A stretch of 64,000 nucleotides of DNA, from NCBI RefSeq assembly GCF_027980145.1, contig NZ_JAMZNK010000018.1, positions 36,910 through 100,909 of the forward strand. Reading direction: 5' to 3'. The stretch is from Flavobacterium azizsancarii. GTDB taxonomy: Bacteria > Bacteroidota > Bacteroidia > Flavobacteriales > Flavobacteriaceae. Under the pieces are notes generated by a model. The model searched no databases and had not been told where the DNA came from. It saw only the letters and a list, made by a program, of their open reading frames with translations. Below are positions 62,637 to 64,000 of the stretch, piece by piece; position 1 is the stretch's first letter, and each line of letters opens with the position of its first letter. A program made the translations under genes and the position numbers.

Positions 62637-63566
62637 ATGATCAAAGAAAAAATGCTTCCGATTACTGCTAAAATCAAGGAATTTAAAATCATTATTGCCG
62701 GAATATTATTTGCCTTTTTATGGGCATCTGCATCAACGGCAACCAAAATTGGTTTGCATGCCGCACAGCCTTTTGTGATTTCTATTTTCAGGTTTATAAT
62801 AGCCGGAAGCATTATGCTTTTCATTTCTCATATCGTAATGGCAAAACGATTTCCTCAAAAAAAAGAGTGGGTTCAGATCAGTATTTATGGTTTGTTTAAC
62901 ATCACTATTTATTTGGGGTTGTATGTCATTGCCATGCAAAAAGTATCCGCCGGTTTGGGAAGTCTGGCTGTAGCAACTAATCCTGTTTTTATTGTTTTGA
63001 TCTCGGCTATTTGGTTATCGCATAAAATCAAGTTCAAAAACATTCTTAGTTTACTGCTGTGTTTTATTGGTGTATTTCTAGCGGCTTATCCTCTATTACA
63101 AAACAGTTTTGCAACTCCCGGCGGCATACTTATTTTAGTTACAAGTATGATTGCCTATTCATTAGGAACAATTTATTATTCCAGACAAAACTGGAACGGA
63201 TTACACATTCTTACCATCAATGGGTGGCAAACCATTATTGGAGCTGTGTTTCTGCTTCCGGTTTTATTTTTAACGTATGAACCTGATAAAAATGTTTTCG
63301 ACAGCGATTTTTGGTTTTCGACTTCTTGGCTGGCAATTGCGGTTTCTATTGGTGCGGTTCAGTTTTGGTTGTATTTATTAAAAAACAATCCAATCAAAGC
63401 TTCGTATTGGCTTTTTCTTTGTCCGATATTCGGATTTTTGATTGCGTATTTTGTGGTCGATGAACCACTTACTTTGTATACGCTTTTTGGAGTTGCATTT
63501 GTCATCATCGGATTGTATACTACCCTTTCTTCTGATAAAAAAATTATTAAACAAATAGAAACATAG
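62637..63566 (+). CDS. EamA/DMT-family permease between nagA and nagB
   Basis: The protein has 309 residues and ten predicted TM helices in two EamA halves (AGILFAFLWASASTATKIGLHAAQPFVISIFRF, then LILVTSMIAYSLGTIYYS ... YWLFLCPIFGFLIAYFVVDEPLTLYTLFGVAFVIIGLY). Its start lies 1 bp after the nagA stop, so it belongs to the amino-sugar operon. DMT proteins move small metabolites; here the cargo may be an amino sugar, acetate or an unrelated exported product. No homologue with a known substrate could be matched. Confidence 0.85.
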   Translation: MIKEKMLPITAKIKEFKIIIAGILFAFLWASASTATKIGLHAAQPFVISIFRFIIAGSIMLFISHIVMAKRFPQKKEWVQISIYGLFNITIYLGLYVIAMQKVSAGLGSLAVATNPVFIVLISAIWLSHKIKFKNILSLLLCFIGVFLAAYPLLQNSFATPGGILILVTSMIAYSLGTIYYSRQNWNGLHILTINGWQTIIGAVFLLPVLFLTYEPDKNVFDSDFWFSTSWLAIAVSIGAVQFWLYLLKNNPIKASYWLFLCPIFGFLIAYFVVDEPLTLYTLFGVAFVIIGLYTTLSSDKKIIKQIET

Positions 63567-63597
63567 ATTTAGAAACAAATAAAAAGTGCTGCCAATT

Positions 63598-63765
63598 AGC
63601 TCCGGAGGAGCGTAATATTTATAGCCAATTATTAGCATTCACAAAAGCTCCGGAGGAGTGTAATATCTCAAACATTTATATTGTTATAAAAATATGTCAC
63701 CCCGCTGGGGTTCATATAAGACAACCCGAATTTCTATAAATATAACGTCCCGACGGGACTTGTCC
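63598..63765. repeat. Multi-palindrome repeat cassette
   Basis: Ordered elements: GCTCCGGAGGAGCGTAATAT twice, CACCCCGCTGGGGTT, then TATAAATATAACGTCCCG with CGGGACTT. It has the same order as the two copies at 34.9-35.7 kb. It is preceded at 63548 by a fragment of the MITE-like end (AAACAAATAGAAACATAG). Confidence 0.75.
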
Positions 63766-63802
63766 TATTCTAAAATTAAATAACCAAATAAAATTAATAA
63801 AA

Positions 63803-64000
63803 ATGGAAACTGATCTAGAAACCAAACCTGATATCAGCTATAAAAGCGCGGGAAAATTTGAAGAGACCAGATTTGAAAAAATCCACAATGAAATCTTCAG
63901 AAATTCTACAGAAGCTTCGATAATTGTAGCGCAGGAAATCGCGCAATTAATTAGATCTAAACAAGAAAAAGGAAAATCTTGCGTATTAGGTTTAGCAACA
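63803..64000 (+). CDS. nagB: Glucosamine-6-phosphate deaminase, N-terminal part (cut by window edge)
   Basis: Sixty-six codons are visible from ATG 63803. The text YKSAGKFEETRFEKIHNEIFRNSTEAS and SIIVAQEIAQLIRSKQEKGKSCVLGLAT is the start of the long Bacteroidota NagB type, which runs about 640 aa with a C-terminal extension. LGLAT is the start of the sugar-isomerase nucleotide loop (LGLATGSTP). It converts GlcN-6-P to fructose-6-P and ammonia, the last step of the pathway encoded here. Confidence 0.85.
   Translation, partial: METDLETKPDISYKSAGKFEETRFEKIHNEIFRNSTEASIIVAQEIAQLIRSKQEKGKSCVLGLAT

Overview
The window looks like chromosomal DNA of a Bacteroidota bacterium, most likely a Flavobacterium or close relative. 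The reasons are low GC, SusC/SusD pairs, a type IX secretion (T9SS) C-terminal sorting domain, an ECF-sigma/FecR system, and -7 promoter boxes of the form TAnnTTTG. No rRNA, tRNA, CRISPR array or transposase gene was recognised.

Region 1 (1-21.1 kb) is a contractile phage-tail-like particle locus (tailocin or contractile injection system). It holds a repeat-bearing fibre gene cut by the left edge, a baseplate hub and spike operon (2.8-6.6 kb), a LexA/S24-type self-cleaving repressor on the minus strand (6.8-7.6 kb), a tail-terminator-like gene, and a 59-aa helix-turn-helix (HTH) gene. After these come sheath, tube and an assembly-chaperone-like gene, then a 770-aa effector-like protein with a probable immunity gene where a tape measure would normally sit. 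A lysis unit (M15 endolysin, lipoprotein), a second baseplate/fibre operon (gp25, LysM-like, J-like, I-like, collar fibre) and a holin complete it. No capsid, portal, terminase, integrase or replication gene is visible. The most striking signal is a 13-bp box, ACTGAAACTACTG, found five times in intergenic DNA. Each copy lies 42 bp (four copies) or 43 bp (one copy) upstream of a TAnnTTTx -7 element, and each promoter fronts one module. This suggests a dedicated regulon, possibly a repressor-activator cascade like PrtR/PrtN of R-pyocins.

Region 2 (21.2-34.8 kb) is general chromosomal content: an SRPBCC protein, an aldehyde dehydrogenase, a 14-TM drug-exporter-like MFS protein, and an RND efflux operon on the minus strand (DUF2480 protein, adaptor, pump, outer-membrane channel). 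A SufR-like Fe-S regulator with a palindromic operator and a PLC-like/alkaline phosphatase fusion follow.

Region 3 (35.8-42.6 kb) is a minus-strand ECF sigma - FecR - SusC (with STN domain) - SusD uptake system of unknown substrate.

Region 4 (42.9-64 kb) is a sialic-acid utilisation locus: ROK regulator, SusC/SusD, NanA lyase, NanM-like mutarotase, NanT-like transporter, two-domain sialate O-acetylesterase, AGE-type epimerase, secreted LamG-sialidase with a T9SS tail, NagA, an EamA permease, and the start of NagB cut by the right edge. The genes would take host sialoglycans to free Neu5Ac, then ManNAc, GlcNAc, (GlcNAc-6-P) and fructose-6-P. The GlcNAc kinase is not in the window. Intergenic DNA in regions 2-4 is rich in short palindromic and MITE-like repeats.
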